NCBI GenBank assembly: GCA_017543445.1
Contig: JAFYGB010000083.1
Location: 1-61,537 of the forward strand
DNA from: Lachnospiraceae bacterium
Lineage (GTDB): Bacteria > Bacillota > Clostridia > Lachnospirales > Lachnospiraceae
Reading direction: 5' to 3'
DNA: 61,537 nt
The notes under the pieces were generated by a model. It worked only from the letters and a program-made list of their open reading frames with translations. It was not told the DNA's origin and did not search any database. Shown in pieces: positions 35,746 to 44,283 of the stretch. A program made the translations under genes and the position numbers. Each line of letters opens with the position of its first letter. Position 1 is the first letter of the stretch.

Positions 35746-37824
35746 ATGAAGCAGTACGAGACGAGTCAGATCCGAAATGTGGTTGTATTAGGCCACGGCG
35801 GGGTCGGTAAGACGACGATGATGGAAGCGATGGCTTACGTTACCGGCGTAGTAAAGCGTCAGGGTCGCGTGGAGGACGGCTCCACGATCAGCGATTTCGA
35901 TAAGGAGGAGCAGAAGAGACTGTTCTCCATCGGAACCTCCCTGATCCCGATCGAATATGAAGATACGAAGATCAATTTCCTGGATACACCCGGATATTTT
36001 GATTTTGCCGGTGAGGTAGAAGAGGCACTTTCCGCCGCAGACGCAGCCATTATCGTTGTCAACGCGAAATCCGGTGTCCAGGTCGGCACGGAGAAGGCAT
36101 GGGATTACTGTGAGAAGTACCAGCTCCCGAGAATGTTCTTCGTAACGGCTATGGACGATGATAAAGCAAGCTTCCGTCAGGTCAGCATTGCCCTGACCGA
36201 GAAGTTCGGACGTAAAGTCGCTCCGTTCCATATCCCGATGCGTGAAAACGAGAAGTTCGTCGGTTTTGTAAACGTTGTAAAGATGAAGGGCCGTCGTTTT
36301 ACAAACGGCAGCGAATACGTGGAATGTGATATTCCTGACTATCTGCAGGAGCATTTGACCACAGCGCGTGAGTCTTTGATGGAGGCGGTTGCCGAGACCA
36401 GCGAAGAGTTCATGGATCGTTATTTCTCCGGTGAAGAGTTCACCTACGAAGAAGTATCCCAGGCGCTGAAGGAGAACGTTGTAAGCGGTAATGTCGTACC
36501 CGTACTTATGGGTAGCGGCGTGAACGCGCAGGGTATGAAGATGCTGCTGCTCGCGATCCAGAAGTATTTCCCGTCACCGGATAAATTGACCGCGCAGATG
36601 ACGAATCTCGCGACGAATGGCCTCATGGAGATCAACTACGACTCCACGAAGCATCCCAGTGTGAAGGTCTTCAAGACCATGGTGGATCCTTTCATCGGAA
36701 AGTATTCCCTGATCAAGGTCATGACCGGTACATTGACCGGCGATACGGTATTATATAATGTCAATAAAGAGACCGAAGAGAAGATCTCGAAGATCTACGT
36801 GATGCGCGGTAAGGAAGTTACCGAAGTGGATCGTCTCGTTGCAGGTGATATCGGAGCTTTGGCGAAGATGAACAGCCTGTCGACCGGCGATACACTCGCT
36901 GAGAAGGGCGCAAGCGTAGTTTATAAGAACGTTCCGATCTCGATCCCTTACACCTATAAGGCATATAAGGCTACGAATAAGGGCGATGAAGATAAGATCG
37001 CAGGCGCTTTGGCGAAATTAATGGATGAGGATCTGACCCTCCGTCATGTCAATGACGCGGAGAATCGCCAGATGCTCCTCTACGGACTGGGCGACCAGCA
37101 GCTCGAAGTTGTTGCCAGCAAACTTCTCGACCGTTATAAGGTTTCCATCGAACTTGCGAAGCCGAAGGTAGCTTATCGCGAGACCATCCGTAAGAAGACG
37201 ACCGTTACCGGTACCCATAAGAAGCAGTCCGGCGGCCACGGCCAGTATGGTGTCGTAGTTATGGAATTCGAGCCCTCCGGTGATCTGGATAAGCCGTACG
37301 AGTTCTCTGAGCGCGTTGTCGGCGGTGCGGTTCCGAAGAATTTCTTCCCCGCAGTCGAGAAGGGTATCCAGGAGTCCGTTCAGCGTGGACCTCTGGCTGG
37401 CTATCCGGTAGTTGGCGTTAAGGCTACATTGATCGATTGTAAGTACCATCCGGTAGACTCTTCCGAAATGGCATTTAAGACCGCTGCTACACTGGCATTT
37501 CGTGCCGGCGTTCTGGATGCTTCTCCGGTTCTCCTCGAGCCGATCAGCACCCTCAGCGTTACGGTTCCGAACCGTTTTGCAGGTGATGTCATGGGCGACC
37601 TGAACCGCAGACGCGGCCGTGTCCTGGGTATGGATCATATCGCAGGCGGTAAGCAGATCATCAACGCGGAAGTTCCAATGTCCGAACTCTACGGGTATTC
37701 GACGGATCTGCGTTCCATGACCGGTGGTATCGGTGATTTCTCCTACGAGTTTGCACGTTACGAGCAGGCTCCGATCGATGTTCAGCAGAGAGAGATCGCA
37801 GAAAGAGCAAAAGACGAGGCATAA
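35746..37824 (+). CDS. EF-G-like translational GTPase with altered G motifs
   Basis: 692-residue paralogue of elongation factor G with the five-domain length of EF-G. It is not the main FusA: G1 is GHGGVGKTT at 16-24, the switch I RGIT is replaced by RLFSIGTS, G3 DTPGYFDF is retained at 80-87, and the G4 NKxD is TAMD at 134-137. Domain IV keeps [10 protein letters not shown] and the C-terminal part [19 protein letters not shown]. Related EF-G2-type paralogues have reduced or no ribosome-dependent GTPase and may act in alternative translocation or recycling. Good promoter and AGGAGG signal; monocistronic or read into ispF. Codon use is that of a well-expressed gene. Confidence 0.88.
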   Translation: MKQYETSQIRNVVVLGHGGVGKTTMMEAMAYVTGVVKRQGRVEDGSTISDFDKEEQKRLFSIGTSLIPIEYEDTKINFLDTPGYFDFAGEVEEALSAADAAIIVVNAKSGVQVGTEKAWDYCEKYQLPRMFFVTAMDDDKASFRQVSIALTEKFGRKVAPFHIPMRENEKFVGFVNVVKMKGRRFTNGSEYVECDIPDYLQEHLTTARESLMEAVAETSEEFMDRYFSGEEFTYEEVSQALKENVVSGNVVPVLMGSGVNAQGMKMLLLAIQKYFPSPDKLTAQMTNLATNGLMEINYDSTKHPSVKVFKTMVDPFIGKYSLIKVMTGTLTGDTVLYNVNKETEEKISKIYVMRGKEVTEVDRLVAGDIGALAKMNSLSTGDTLAEKGASVVYKNVPISIPYTYKAYKATNKGDEDKIAGALAKLMDEDLTLRHVNDAENRQMLLYGLGDQQLEVVASKLLDRYKVSIELAKPKVAYRETIRKKTTVTGTHKKQSGGHGQYGVVVMEFEPSGDLDKPYEFSERVVGGAVPKNFFPAVEKGIQESVQRGPLAGYPVVGVKATLIDCKYHPVDSSEMAFKTAATLAFRAGVLDASPVLLEPISTLSVTVPNRFAGDVMGDLNRRRGRVLGMDHIAGGKQIINAEVPMSELYGYSTDLRSMTGGIGDFSYEFARYEQAPIDVQQREIAERAKDEA

Positions 37825-37895
37825 GCCGAAACAAATATTACGCGTTGCGGGCGTGCATTTCCGATGCACGCCTGCAATTTTTGAAGGAGGTTTTT

Positions 37896-38426
37896 ATGAG
37901 GATAGGTATGGGGTATGACGTACATAAACTGGTACCCGACCGTAAATTGATACTTTGCGGGGTGGAGATTCCGCATCATTTGGGACTGCTGGGGCATTCC
38001 GATGCCGACGTGTGCGCACATGCGATCGCGGATGCGCTTTTGGGCGCGGCGGCTCTGGGAGATATCGGCAAATTATTCCCTGACACGGACCCTGCATATG
38101 AGGGCGCCGACAGCATGCAGCTGCTGAAACAGGTGGGCAGCCTGCTCGACGACTACGGCTACACCATCGGCAACGTGGATGCGACCATCATTGCCCAGAA
38201 TCCGAAGCTGGCGCCGTATCGCGACTTGATGCGACAGAATGTCGCGCGGGTACTGGCCATTCCGGTGGACTGCGTGAGCATCAAGGCTACGACGGAAGAG
38301 CACCTCGGTTTTACAGGCCGGGAAGAGGGCATCGCCGCCCAGGCCGTGTGCCTGTTGAACGAGTATTCCGATTTTGAACGCTCGTCTGGAGGCTGCGGCG
38401 GTTGCTGTCCGATGCAGCAGCAGTAG
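37896..38426 (+). CDS. ispF: 2-C-methyl-D-erythritol 2,4-cyclodiphosphate synthase
   Basis: MEP-pathway enzyme that makes the cyclic diphosphate precursor of isoprenoids, needed for undecaprenyl phosphate. The 176-residue protein has GMGYDVHKL with the metal-binding Asp and His, LLGHSDADV, the [11 protein letters not shown] block and the [18 protein letters not shown] signature. It is about 18 residues longer than usual: after the normal end comes [14 protein letters not shown], a Cys/Gly-rich tail. The ATG at 37896 follows GAAGGAGG; the open frame from 37845 overlaps the region before it. Confidence 0.95.
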   Translation: MRIGMGYDVHKLVPDRKLILCGVEIPHHLGLLGHSDADVCAHAIADALLGAAALGDIGKLFPDTDPAYEGADSMQLLKQVGSLLDDYGYTIGNVDATIIAQNPKLAPYRDLMRQNVARVLAIPVDCVSIKATTEEHLGFTGREEGIAAQAVCLLNEYSDFERSSGGCGGCCPMQQQ

Positions 38427-38481
38427 TTGAAAAACGCGGCGAATGATTGATAAAAAAATCACAAATGTACGAAAAAGGGTA

Positions 38482-38510
38482 TTGCTTTTTTGGTTCGTTC
38501 GCGTTACAAT
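38482..38510 (+). promoter_or_regulatory. promoter of gap
   Basis: TTGCTT at 38482-38487, a 17-base spacer and TACAAT at 38505-38510, followed by a leader of about 105 bases. Confidence 0.75.
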
Positions 38511-38620
38511 GTATCTGTCGTTTTAGGCAACATATACTGTATCGGTCTCAGAGGGGGGTACATATCCCGTTTTACGGCCGGTTATAGGAATATTTTTACA
38601 CATTTAGGAGGATTTTCAAA

Positions 38621-39658
38621 ATGGCAGTTAAAGTTGCGATTAATGGTTTCGGCCGTATCGGTCGTTTGGCATTCCGTCAGATGTTCGGCGCAGAGGGTTA
38701 CGAGGTAGTTGCGATCAACGACCTTACAAAGCCTTCCATGCTCGCTCAGCTTCTTAAGTACGACACCGCTCAGGGCGGATACTGCGGCAAGATCGGTGAG
38801 AACCTTCACACCGTATCTGCAGATGACGAAGCAGGAACCCTTACCGTTGATGGTAAGACCCTTAAGATCTACGCTATGGCTAAGGCTAACGAGCTCCCTT
38901 GGGGCGAGATCGGCGTTGATGTAGTTCTTGAGTGCACAGGTTTCTACACCTCTAAGGAGAAGAGCCAGGCTCACATCGATGCTGGTGCTAAGAAGGTAGT
39001 TATTTCCGCACCTGCTGGTAATGACCTCAAGACCATCGTATTCTCCGTAAACGAGAAGACCCTTACAAAGGATGACCAGATCATCTCTGCTGCATCCTGC
39101 ACCACCAACTGCCTTGCTCCTATGGCAAAGGCACTCAACGATTACGCTCCGATCCAGAGCGGTATCATGAGCACCATCCATGCATATACCGGTGACCAGA
39201 TGATCCTCGACGGTCCTCACAGAAAGGGTGACCTTCGTCGTGCTCGTGCAGGCGCTGCGAACATCGTTCCGAACAGCACTGGCGCTGCAAAGGCTATCGG
39301 CCTTGTTATCCCTGAGTTGAACGGTAAGCTCATCGGCTCCGCTCAGCGTGTTCCGGTACCGACCGGTTCCACCACCATCCTTACCGCAGTTGTTAAGGGT
39401 ACAAACGTAACTAAGGAAGGCATCAACGCAGCCATGAAGGCAGCTTCTTCTGAGTCCTTCGGTTACAACACCGATGAGATCGTTTCTTCCGACGTTATTG
39501 GTATGAGATACGGTTCTCTGTTCGATGCAACCCAGACCATGGTTTCCAAGATCGACGAGGATACCTATCAGGTACAGGTCGTTTCATGGTACGACAACGA
39601 GAATTCTTACACCAGCCAGATGGTTCGTACGATCAAGTACTTCGCTGAGTTGGCATAA
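38621..39658 (+). CDS. gap: glyceraldehyde-3-phosphate dehydrogenase
   Basis: Oxidative phosphorylation of glyceraldehyde 3-phosphate in glycolysis. The 345-residue protein has the NAD-binding start [20 protein letters not shown] with the Asp that favours NAD, the catalytic cysteine in [13 protein letters not shown] and the C-terminal [14 protein letters not shown]. It opens a gap-pgk-tpiA glycolytic run. Codons such as GCT, GTT and CTT are much more frequent than in neighbouring genes, as expected for high expression. AGGAGG lies upstream. A terminator separates it from pgk, which suggests that gap gets more transcript. Confidence 0.98.
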   Translation: MAVKVAINGFGRIGRLAFRQMFGAEGYEVVAINDLTKPSMLAQLLKYDTAQGGYCGKIGENLHTVSADDEAGTLTVDGKTLKIYAMAKANELPWGEIGVDVVLECTGFYTSKEKSQAHIDAGAKKVVISAPAGNDLKTIVFSVNEKTLTKDDQIISAASCTTNCLAPMAKALNDYAPIQSGIMSTIHAYTGDQMILDGPHRKGDLRRARAGAANIVPNSTGAAKAIGLVIPELNGKLIGSAQRVPVPTGSTTILTAVVKGTNVTKEGINAAMKAASSESFGYNTDEIVSSDVIGMRYGSLFDATQTMVSKIDEDTYQVQVVSWYDNENSYTSQMVRTIKYFAELA

Positions 39659-39680
39659 TCATTTCGACCAAAGATTTTTC

Positions 39681-39715
39681 GAGAGGTCCGGTCCATTGGA
39701 CCGGGCCTCTTTTTC
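39681..39715 (+). terminator. terminator between gap and pgk
   Basis: AGAGG-CCGGTCC pairs with GGACCGG-CCTCT around ATT, then a T-run. Partial read-through would set the gap/pgk ratio, as no separate pgk promoter was seen. Confidence 0.85.
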
Positions 39716-39743
39716 GAACTAAAACATTTAGAGAGGTAAAGAC

Positions 39744-40964
39744 ATGTTAAACAAGAAATCCATTGATGACATTCAGGTCCAGGGCAAGCGCGTACTGGTT
39801 CGTTGCGATTTCAACGTTCCGCTTAAGGACGGCCAGATCACAGACGAGACCCGTATCGTAGCAGCTCTCCCCACCATCCAGAAGCTTCTGGACGAAGGCG
39901 CAAAGGTTATCCTTTGCTCTCACCTCGGTAAGGTTAAAGAAGGCCCGAACGAGAAGGAGTCTTTGGCTCCCGTTGCAAAGCGTCTTTCCGAGAAACTCGG
40001 TAAGGAAGTTACTTTCGTAGCAGATTACAACGTAACCGGCGAGGCAGCTACAAAGGCAGTTGCTGACATGAAGGTCGGCGATGTTGTTCTTCTTCAGAAC
40101 ACTCGTTTCCGCGGCAAGGAAGAGACTAAGAACGGCGAAGAGTTCTCTAAGGAACTCGCTGATCTTGCAGACAGCTATGTTTGCGACGCTTTCGGTTCTT
40201 CCCACCGTGCACACGCTTCCGTAGAAGGCGTTACTAAGTTCATCACTGCTAAGGGCGGCGACAACGCTGTTGGTTACCTGATGCAGAAGGAGATCGATTT
40301 CCTGGGCAATGCTGTAGAGAATCCGGTACGTCCTTTCGTAGCGATCCTCGGCGGCGCTAAGGTTGCAGATAAGCTCAACGTTATCAACAACCTGCTCGAG
40401 AAGTGCGACACCCTGATCATCGGCGGCGGTATGGCTTACACCTTCCTGAAGGCTCAGGGCTATGAGATCGGTAAGTCTCTCGTTGATAACGAGAAGCTCG
40501 ACTACTGCAAGGAAATGATGGAGAAGGCTAAGAAGCTCGGCAAGCAGCTCCTTCTGCCGGTTGACTCTGTCACCATAGCTGAGTTCCCGAACCCGATCGA
40601 TGCTCCGGTAGAGACCGAAGTTTACGATGTAACCAATATGCCTGCAGACCGTGAAGGCTGCGATATCGGCCCGAAGAGCGCAAAGCTTTTCGCAGACGCT
40701 GTGAAGTCCGCTAAGACCGTTGTTTGGAACGGACCGATGGGCGTATTCGAGAACCCGATCCTCGCAAAGGGTACCATCGCTGTAGCGAAGGCATTGGCTG
40801 AGACCGATGCTACCACCATCATCGGCGGCGGCGATAGCGCAGCAGCTGTTAACCAGCTCGGCTTCGGTGATAAGATGAGCCACATCTCCACCGGCGGCGG
40901 CGCTTCCCTTGAATTCCTTGAGGGTAAGGAACTTCCGGGCGTAGCGGCAGCGGACGACAAATAA
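39744..40964 (+). CDS. pgk: phosphoglycerate kinase
   Basis: Transfers phosphate from 1,3-bisphosphoglycerate to ADP. The 406-residue protein has [20 protein letters not shown], the substrate-binding SHLGK block, [12 protein letters not shown], and the nucleotide motif GGGDSAAAV near the C-terminus. The start follows GAGAGG. tpiA follows after 18 bases. Codon use is of the highly expressed type, like gap. Confidence 0.98.
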   Translation: MLNKKSIDDIQVQGKRVLVRCDFNVPLKDGQITDETRIVAALPTIQKLLDEGAKVILCSHLGKVKEGPNEKESLAPVAKRLSEKLGKEVTFVADYNVTGEAATKAVADMKVGDVVLLQNTRFRGKEETKNGEEFSKELADLADSYVCDAFGSSHRAHASVEGVTKFITAKGGDNAVGYLMQKEIDFLGNAVENPVRPFVAILGGAKVADKLNVINNLLEKCDTLIIGGGMAYTFLKAQGYEIGKSLVDNEKLDYCKEMMEKAKKLGKQLLLPVDSVTIAEFPNPIDAPVETEVYDVTNMPADREGCDIGPKSAKLFADAVKSAKTVVWNGPMGVFENPILAKGTIAVAKALAETDATTIIGGGDSAAAVNQLGFGDKMSHISTGGGASLEFLEGKELPGVAAADDK

Positions 40965-40982
40965 TAGCGAGGTTATCGAAAC

Positions 40983-41732
40983 ATGAGAAAGAAGATCATC
41001 GCAGGCAACTGGAAGATGAACATGACACCTTCGAAGGCAGTTGCTCTGGTAAATGAATTAAAGCCCCTGGTGGCGAATGACGACGTAGACGTAGTATTCT
41101 GCGTTCCCGCGATCGACATTATCCCTGTCATCGAGGCAGCAAAGGGTTCCAACATCCAGGTTGGCGCCGAGAACATGTATTTCGAGGAGAAGGGTGCTTA
41201 CACCGGCGAGATCGCTCCCGATATGCTGACCGAGGTTGGCGTTAAGTATGTGATCATCGGCCACTCCGAGAGAAGAGAGTATTTCGCAGAGACCGACGAG
41301 ACCGTTAACAAGAAGGTTCTGAAGGCTTTCGAGCACGGCCTGACCCCGATCATCTGCTGCGGCGAGTCCCTCACCCAGCGCGAGCAGGGCATCACCCTGG
41401 ACTGGATCCGAATGCAGATCAAGATCGCGTTCCTGAACGTGACCGCTGAGCAGGCTGCTCAGGCAGTTATCGCATACGAGCCCATCTGGGCTATCGGAAC
41501 CGGTAAGGTGGCTACCACCGAGCAGGCACAGGAAGTATGCGGCGCGATCCGCGCTTGCATCGCCGAGATCTATGACGAGGCAACCGCAGCTGCGATCCGT
41601 ATTCAGTACGGCGGCAGCGTTTCCGCAAGCAGCGCTCCCGAGCTTTTCGCTCAGCCCGACATCGACGGCGGTCTGGTAGGCGGCGCTTCCCTGAAGGCTG
41701 ACTTCGGTAAGATCGTTAACTACAATAAGTAA
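40983..41732 (+). CDS. tpiA: triosephosphate isomerase
   Basis: Interconverts dihydroxyacetone phosphate and glyceraldehyde 3-phosphate. The 249-residue TIM barrel has the start [11 protein letters not shown], the electrophilic histidine in GHSERREYF, the catalytic glutamate in [12 protein letters not shown] and the phosphate loop YGGSV. It ends the gap-pgk-tpiA run; gpm and eno, often next, are absent and an unrelated pair follows behind its own promoter. Confidence 0.98.
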   Translation: MRKKIIAGNWKMNMTPSKAVALVNELKPLVANDDVDVVFCVPAIDIIPVIEAAKGSNIQVGAENMYFEEKGAYTGEIAPDMLTEVGVKYVIIGHSERREYFAETDETVNKKVLKAFEHGLTPIICCGESLTQREQGITLDWIRMQIKIAFLNVTAEQAAQAVIAYEPIWAIGTGKVATTEQAQEVCGAIRACIAEIYDEATAAAIRIQYGGSVSASSAPELFAQPDIDGGLVGGASLKADFGKIVNYNK

Positions 41733-41761
41733 TTCACTGCATTTCGCAGTTCGATTCGAAG

Positions 41762-41797
41762 AGAGATCCGGTTCACTGAATCGGGTCTCTTTTTTTG
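41762..41797 (+). terminator. terminator after tpiA
   Basis: AGAGATCCG...TC pairs with GA..CGGGTCTCT (one G-T pair), followed by seven T. Confidence 0.87.
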
Positions 41798-41819
41798 CCT
41801 TTTGGTGTTGTTTCCGTCG

Positions 41820-41835
41820 GTTAGCATATGCTAAC
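41820..41835. promoter_or_regulatory. perfect 16-bp palindrome, candidate operator
   Basis: GTTAGCATATGCTAAC, 24 bases upstream of the -35 box of the NifU-like/GGGtGRT pair. The TTAG...CTAA pattern recalls DtxR/IdeR-type metal-responsive boxes; the regulator is unknown. Confidence 0.55.
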
Positions 41836-41859
41836 TAATTCGATATAGATAAAAAACGC

Positions 41860-41888
41860 TTGATAAACCGCAGAAAGTATGGCATAAT
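41860..41888 (+). promoter_or_regulatory. promoter of the NifU-like/GGGtGRT pair
   Basis: TTGATA at 41860-41865, a 17-base spacer and CATAAT at 41883-41888. Confidence 0.7.
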
Positions 41889-41951
41889 GGTAGCAACTAT
41901 GGGCGTAAAATACGGAAATGACCGTTCGCCTATGATTGAAAGGAGAAGTTC

Positions 41952-42653
41952 ATGATTATTTCACAGGAAGTTCAGAACATGTGCGTTGTGAAGCAGGGTG
42001 TGCATCATGGCGCAGCGCCGATCCCGGAAGAAGCAAAATGGGTTCAGGCAAAAGAGATCAAGGATATTTCCGGTTTGACACACGGCGTAGGCTGGTGTGC
42101 ACCGCAGCAGGGCGCTTGTAAGCTGACCCTGAACGTAAAAGAGGGTATCATCCAGGAAGCACTCGTTGAGACCATCGGTTGCTCCGGTATGACACACTCT
42201 GCAGCGATGTCTGCAGAAGTACTTCCGGGTCTCACCGTTCTGGAAGCGCTGAATACCGACCTGGTATGTGACGCGATCAATACCGCTATGCGTGAGTTGT
42301 TCCTGCAGATCGTGTACGGACGTACACAGTCCGCATTTTCCGAGGAAGGTCTGCCGGTAGGCGCAGGTCTTGAGGATCTCGGTAAGGGCCTTCGTTCTCA
42401 GGTAGGTACCATGTACGGTACTCTGCAGAAGGGACCTCGTTACCTGGAGATGGCAGAAGGCTATGTTACCGGAATCGCACTTGATGAAGAAGGCATGATC
42501 ATCGGCTACAAGTTTGTAAACCTTGGTAAGATGACCGACTTCATCAAGAAGGGCGACGATCCGAACACTGCATATGAGAAGGCTTGCGGCCAGTATGGTC
42601 GTGTTGCTGACGCAGTGAAGATCATCGACCCGAGAACGGACAAGGAAATCTAA
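41952..42653 (+). CDS. NifU/IscU-like scaffold protein, partner of GGGtGRT
   Basis: 233-residue protein with a NifU-N-like core: GACKLTLNVKEGIIQEALVE (about 54-73) aligns with the first Cys strand of IscU, and IGCSGMTHSAAM (75-86) with the second Cys loop. Cysteines are at 11, 49, 56, 77, 106 and near 215. The third conserved IscU cysteine region is not recognisable, and the C-terminal 100 residues are extra. This suggests a scaffold for an iron-sulfur or other metal centre rather than a standard IscU. It is followed 18 bases later by the GGGtGRT gene, a pairing I know from many anaerobes. Function unproven. Confidence 0.75.
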   Translation: MIISQEVQNMCVVKQGVHHGAAPIPEEAKWVQAKEIKDISGLTHGVGWCAPQQGACKLTLNVKEGIIQEALVETIGCSGMTHSAAMSAEVLPGLTVLEALNTDLVCDAINTAMRELFLQIVYGRTQSAFSEEGLPVGAGLEDLGKGLRSQVGTMYGTLQKGPRYLEMAEGYVTGIALDEEGMIIGYKFVNLGKMTDFIKKGDDPNTAYEKACGQYGRVADAVKIIDPRTDKEI

Positions 42654-42671
42654 TTCAGGGAGGACAGCATC

Positions 42672-43682
42672 ATGGCATTATTTGAATCATACGAGAGAAG
42701 AATTGATAAGATCAATTCCGTTTTAAACAGCTATGGGATCGCTTCCATCGAGGAAGCAGAGAAGATCACCAAGGATGCCGGCCTGGATGTTTACGATCAG
42801 GTTAAGAAGATCCAGCCGATCTGCTTTGAGAACGCTTGCTGGGCTTATACGGTAGGCGCTGCCATCGCGATCAAGAAGGGCTGCCGCCGCGCTGCAGATG
42901 CTGCAGCTGCGATCGGTGAAGGCCTGCAGGCATTCTGTATTCCGGGTTCCGTTGCCGATCAGCGTAAGGTTGGTCTGGGACATGGTAACCTCGGTAAGAT
43001 GCTCCTCGAAGAGGATACCGACTGCTTCGCATTCCTGGCAGGACACGAGTCTTTCGCTGCTGCTGAAGGTGCGATCGGTATCGCCGAGAAGGCTAATAAG
43101 GTTCGTCAGAAGCCCCTCCGTGTCATCCTGAACGGTCTGGGTAAGGACGCCGCACAGATCATTTCCCGTATCAACGGTTTCACATACGTTGAGACACAGA
43201 TGGATTACTACACCGGCGAGGTTAAGGAAGTATTCCGTAAGTCTTATTCCACAGGCCTTCGTGCGAAGGTTAACTGCTACGGCGCGAACGACGTTCGTGA
43301 GGGCGTTGCGATCATGTGGAAGGAGAACGTTGATGTTTCCATCACCGGTAACTCCACCAACCCGACCCGTTTCCAGCACCCGGTTGCAGGTACCTACAAG
43401 AAGGAGCGTATCGAGGCCGGTAAGAAGTACTTCTCCGTTGCTTCCGGCGGCGGCACAGGACGTACTCTGCACCCCGATAACATGGCAGCAGGTCCCGCTT
43501 CCTACGGTATGACCGATACTTTGGGCCGTATGCACTCCGACGCGCAGTTCGCAGGTTCTTCCTCCGTTCCCGCGCACGTTGAGATGATGGGTCACATCGG
43601 TATGGGTAACAACCCTATGGTTGGTGCTACCGTAGCAGTAGCTGTTTCCATCGAGGAAGCTGCAAAAGCAGGTAAGTTCTGA
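42672..43682 (+). CDS. GGGtGRT family protein (function unknown)
   Basis: 336-residue protein carrying the family-defining GGGTGRT at residues 259-265 (SGGGTGRTLHPDNMAAGPAS). Other strongly patterned segments are KVGLGHGNLGKM (99-110), AGHESFAAAEGAIGIAEKANKVR and VSITGNSTNPTRFQHPVAGT. Cysteines lie at 51, 56, 71, 89, 118 and 202. No signal peptide or membrane segment is seen, so it should be cytosolic. It forms a two-gene operon with the NifU-like gene and is closed by a terminator. Codon use looks like that of highly expressed genes. Its activity is not established; a metal-cofactor-related role is inferred only from its partner. Confidence 0.85.
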   Translation: MALFESYERRIDKINSVLNSYGIASIEEAEKITKDAGLDVYDQVKKIQPICFENACWAYTVGAAIAIKKGCRRAADAAAAIGEGLQAFCIPGSVADQRKVGLGHGNLGKMLLEEDTDCFAFLAGHESFAAAEGAIGIAEKANKVRQKPLRVILNGLGKDAAQIISRINGFTYVETQMDYYTGEVKEVFRKSYSTGLRAKVNCYGANDVREGVAIMWKENVDVSITGNSTNPTRFQHPVAGTYKKERIEAGKKYFSVASGGGTGRTLHPDNMAAGPASYGMTDTLGRMHSDAQFAGSSSVPAHVEMMGHIGMGNNPMVGATVAVAVSIEEAAKAGKF

Positions 43683-43708
43683 TCCAATCAAATATATTGC
43701 AAACACAG

Positions 43709-43737
43709 GCGGTCCGAGTCATCGGGCCGCTTTTTTA
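43709..43737 (+). terminator. terminator after the GGGtGRT gene
   Basis: GCGGTCCG pairs with CGGGCCGC around AGTCAT, followed by six T. Confidence 0.88.
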
Positions 43738-43747
43738 AGTACCCCTA

Positions 43748-43776
43748 TTGACATGTTTAAAATAATACAGTACACT
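43748..43776 (+). promoter_or_regulatory. promoter of the frameshifted secreted-protein gene
   Basis: TTGACA at 43748-43753, a 17-base spacer and TACACT at 43771-43776. Confidence 0.7.
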
Positions 43777-43830
43777 GAAAATAACATTGTGGAGCGACAA
43801 TGAAATAAATATTCTTAGGAGGTATTATCT

Positions 43831-44240
43831 ATGAAAAGAACAAAAGGGTTGGTTATATCTGTAACTTTGCTTTAGTTCTTGTGGTATCGGCTTGCATTGT
43901 CTGGGCGTATGGAAATCAGGTTTCCGGGACGATTGATGACGTTACGTATCAATTTAGTAACTACATTAGTGCGGATCAAAAGTCAGCCAGCGCTACAACG
44001 TGGCTATCTAGTCCTTCGACGGATGCAAGTGTCAGTGTAACGTTTTATTGGTACATTCCTGGAACTACTTCTCAAGGATCGTATACTCTTGGAAACGGAA
44101 ACTATGGTGAAATAACCGTCTATGCGCCTACGTTACCATCTTCGAATATGAAATACTACAAGGTCGTATCAAACCATATTGCGGGATATCATGGCATCAA
44201 TATTTATTATCCAGGGCTTACTACTGATCTTTCAAAATAG
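43831..44240 (+). pseudogene. small secreted protein gene with a 1-base deletion in the signal peptide
   Basis: TAGGAGGTATT precedes an ATG at 43831 that encodes MKRTKGLVISVTLL and then meets TAG at 43873. One added base near 43869 (TTGCT to TTGGCT) would read on as ALVLVVSACIVWAYGNQ into a frame open to 44240, giving a normal signal peptide and a mature domain of about 110 residues rich in Ser, Thr, Tyr and Asn. The mature part is not recognised. Without the repair only a GTG at 43881 could start this frame, with no ribosome binding site. It is either a decayed gene or a sequencing error. AT-rich composition suggests transfer. Confidence 0.7.
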
Positions 44241-44283
44241 TGTTGGATCAATAAAATAGCGATTGAAAAAGTGGGGAAATGCT

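Noticed and set aside
37896-38426. Cys-rich end of ispF as a fusion with another protein
   Set aside because: The extension is only about 18 residues and carries no recognisable domain, so it is described as a tail.
39747-40883. 378-codon minus-strand frame opposite pgk
   Set aside because: Antisense shadow of a highly expressed gene; no independent signals.
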